From Pseudomonadota bacterium (GTDB taxonomy: Bacteria > Myxococcota_A > Bradymonadia > UBA4248): 7,054 nt of DNA. Where the stretch lies: contig WQTY01000106.1 of assembly GCA_009786045.1 (NCBI GenBank), positions 1 through 7,054 on the forward strand. The letters are read 5' to 3'. Shown here piece after piece: positions 6,177 to 7,054 of the stretch; within the stretch, counting starts at the first letter, position 1; every line of letters begins with the position of its first letter. The position numbers and the translations under genes were made by a program. The notes beneath the pieces were generated by a model. The model saw nothing but the letters and a program-made list of their open reading frames with translations, did not search any database and had not been told where the DNA came from.

Positions 6177-7054
6177 ATGCCCCTTTACGAGTACAAAGGT
6201 TTCTATACCGCCGGAAAAAGCGCTGGAAAACCCGCCAAGGGCATGAAAGAAGCGCCAAACAAACAGGCTCTCCGCGAAGCCCTGCTCAAGGGCGGCATCC
6301 TGCTTAGCCAGGCTACCGAAAAAAGCCAGTCAGGATCCGCCGCCAAAGGCACCTCCAAACCAAGGTTTGAAATCGGCGGCGGCATCACCAAGCAAGACGT
6401 CAAAGATTTCACCAGCCAGTTTTGTACCCTGCAAAAAGCCGCCATCCCACTCGTGGAATGCCTCAATGCCCTCGCCGAGCAATCCGAAAAAGAAACCCTG
6501 CGCACCGTGCTCTCCGACATCAAAACCAAGGTCAGTGAAGGCTCAAGCCTGGCCAAAGCCATGGCCGATCACCCCAAAGTCTTCGATACGCTCTATGTTT
6601 CCATGGTTCGCGCTGGCGAGTCTTCCGGTGCCCTTGATACCGTTCTCGAAAGACTCACGGATTTCCTCGACAGCCAACTGCGGCTGCGCTCCAAGATCAT
6701 CGGCGCCATGGTTTATCCCATCATCATGATCGTCGTCGGCGTGATGCTCATGGGGCTGCTCTTCGTCTTTGTCATCCCACGCGTCACCAAACTCTTCGAT
6801 CAGCAGCGAAAGGAACTCCCCGCCATCACCAAAGTCCTCCTCTGGACAACCGATTTCTTGACGAGCTACCGGGGGCTTATTCTTCTGGCGGTCATTGGCT
6901 TAGCCGCCTATGCCTTCATAAAATGGGTCGCCACCCCAGCCGGAAAGCTGAAATGGGACACTTTTAAACTCAAGCTCCCTCTCCTTGGGGGCGTCATTCG
7001 CATGGTTTCCATTGCCAGATTTGCCAAAACGCTTGCCACCCTCCTGGCAAGCGG
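6177..7054 (+). CDS. gspF: Type II secretion inner-membrane platform protein GspF, 3'-partial
   Basis: The frame runs from ATG 6177 to the window edge without a stop, giving 292 full codons of a protein that is usually about 400 residues. GspF is the polytopic platform protein that couples GspE to pseudopilin assembly. The N-terminus MPLYEYKGFY is typical of the family. The first T2SSF domain spans about residues 75-200, with QFCTLQKAAIPLVECLNALA (81-100), then VRAGESSGALDTVLERL (144-160) and the first membrane segment (about 176-200, GAMVYPIIMIVVGVMLMGLL). A second membrane segment lies at about 233-249. The second T2SSF domain is just starting at the edge (RFAKTLATLLASG from 281). A conserved Gly of the usual 'LAAGIPL' type stretch reads Ala here (KAAIPL), a minor change. 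The Lys/Ser/Gly-rich segment at 47-62 is a linker after the N-terminal segment. The ATG follows TAAGGA, 12 bases after gspE. The rest of the operon is presumably beyond the edge. Confidence 0.94.
   Translation, partial: MPLYEYKGFYTAGKSAGKPAKGMKEAPNKQALREALLKGGILLSQATEKSQSGSAAKGTSKPRFEIGGGITKQDVKDFTSQFCTLQKAAIPLVECLNALAEQSEKETLRTVLSDIKTKVSEGSSLAKAMADHPKVFDTLYVSMVRAGESSGALDTVLERLTDFLDSQLRLRSKIIGAMVYPIIMIVVGVMLMGLLFVFVIPRVTKLFDQQRKELPAITKVLLWTTDFLTSYRGLILLAVIGLAAYAFIKWVATPAGKLKWDTFKLKLPLLGGVIRMVSIARFAKTLATLLAS

Overview
The window is the 5' part of a type II secretion system (T2SS, general secretion pathway) operon, all on the + strand. In order it holds the C-terminal part of a GspC-like PDZ protein (1-597, open at the left edge), GspC (601-1608), the outer-membrane secretin GspD (1730-4369), the secretion ATPase GspE (4443-6164) and the first ~290 residues of the inner-membrane platform protein GspF (6177 to the right edge). 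Apart from the extra GspC-like gene, this is the classical C-D-E-F order, so gspG and the other pseudopilin genes may follow beyond the window.

Organism: a secretin with a Sec signal peptide and a GspC protein show a didermic (Gram-negative) bacterium. Base composition is moderately GC-rich by eye. A GspC with a C-terminal PDZ domain, a GspD with a charged post-secretin extension and a long Gly-rich tail, and a GspE with an MshEN-like N-terminus would suit the former Deltaproteobacteria (for example Myxococcota/Bradymonadota-like lineages). This placement is an impression and cannot be proved from the window.

Layout: genes 1 and 2 are separated by 3 bases, and gspE and gspF by 12 bases with the Shine-Dalgarno over the gspE stop, which suggests translational coupling. 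Two gaps remain. A 121-base gap before gspD holds an imperfect tandem decamer and a weak hairpin. A 73-base gap before gspE holds a perfect 7-bp hairpin just upstream of a strong ribosome binding site. No tRNA, rRNA, CRISPR array, insertion sequence, convincing promoter or rho-independent terminator was seen.

How the genes work together (family knowledge): GspE hydrolyses ATP at the cytoplasmic face and, through GspF and the missing GspL/M, drives assembly of the pseudopilus. GspC spans the periplasm, with its HR domain contacting the N0 domain of GspD and its PDZ domain implicated in substrate selection. GspD forms the outer-membrane exit channel.

Main points of interest: two tandem, divergent GspC-like PDZ genes; a near-complete c-di-GMP-binding MshEN motif pair at the GspE N-terminus; a nine-C run in the first gene; the gspD-gspE hairpin; and the Gly/Asn/Gln repeat tail of GspD. 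This is mostly a recognisable T2SS with lineage-specific additions. I did not find a wholly new system.
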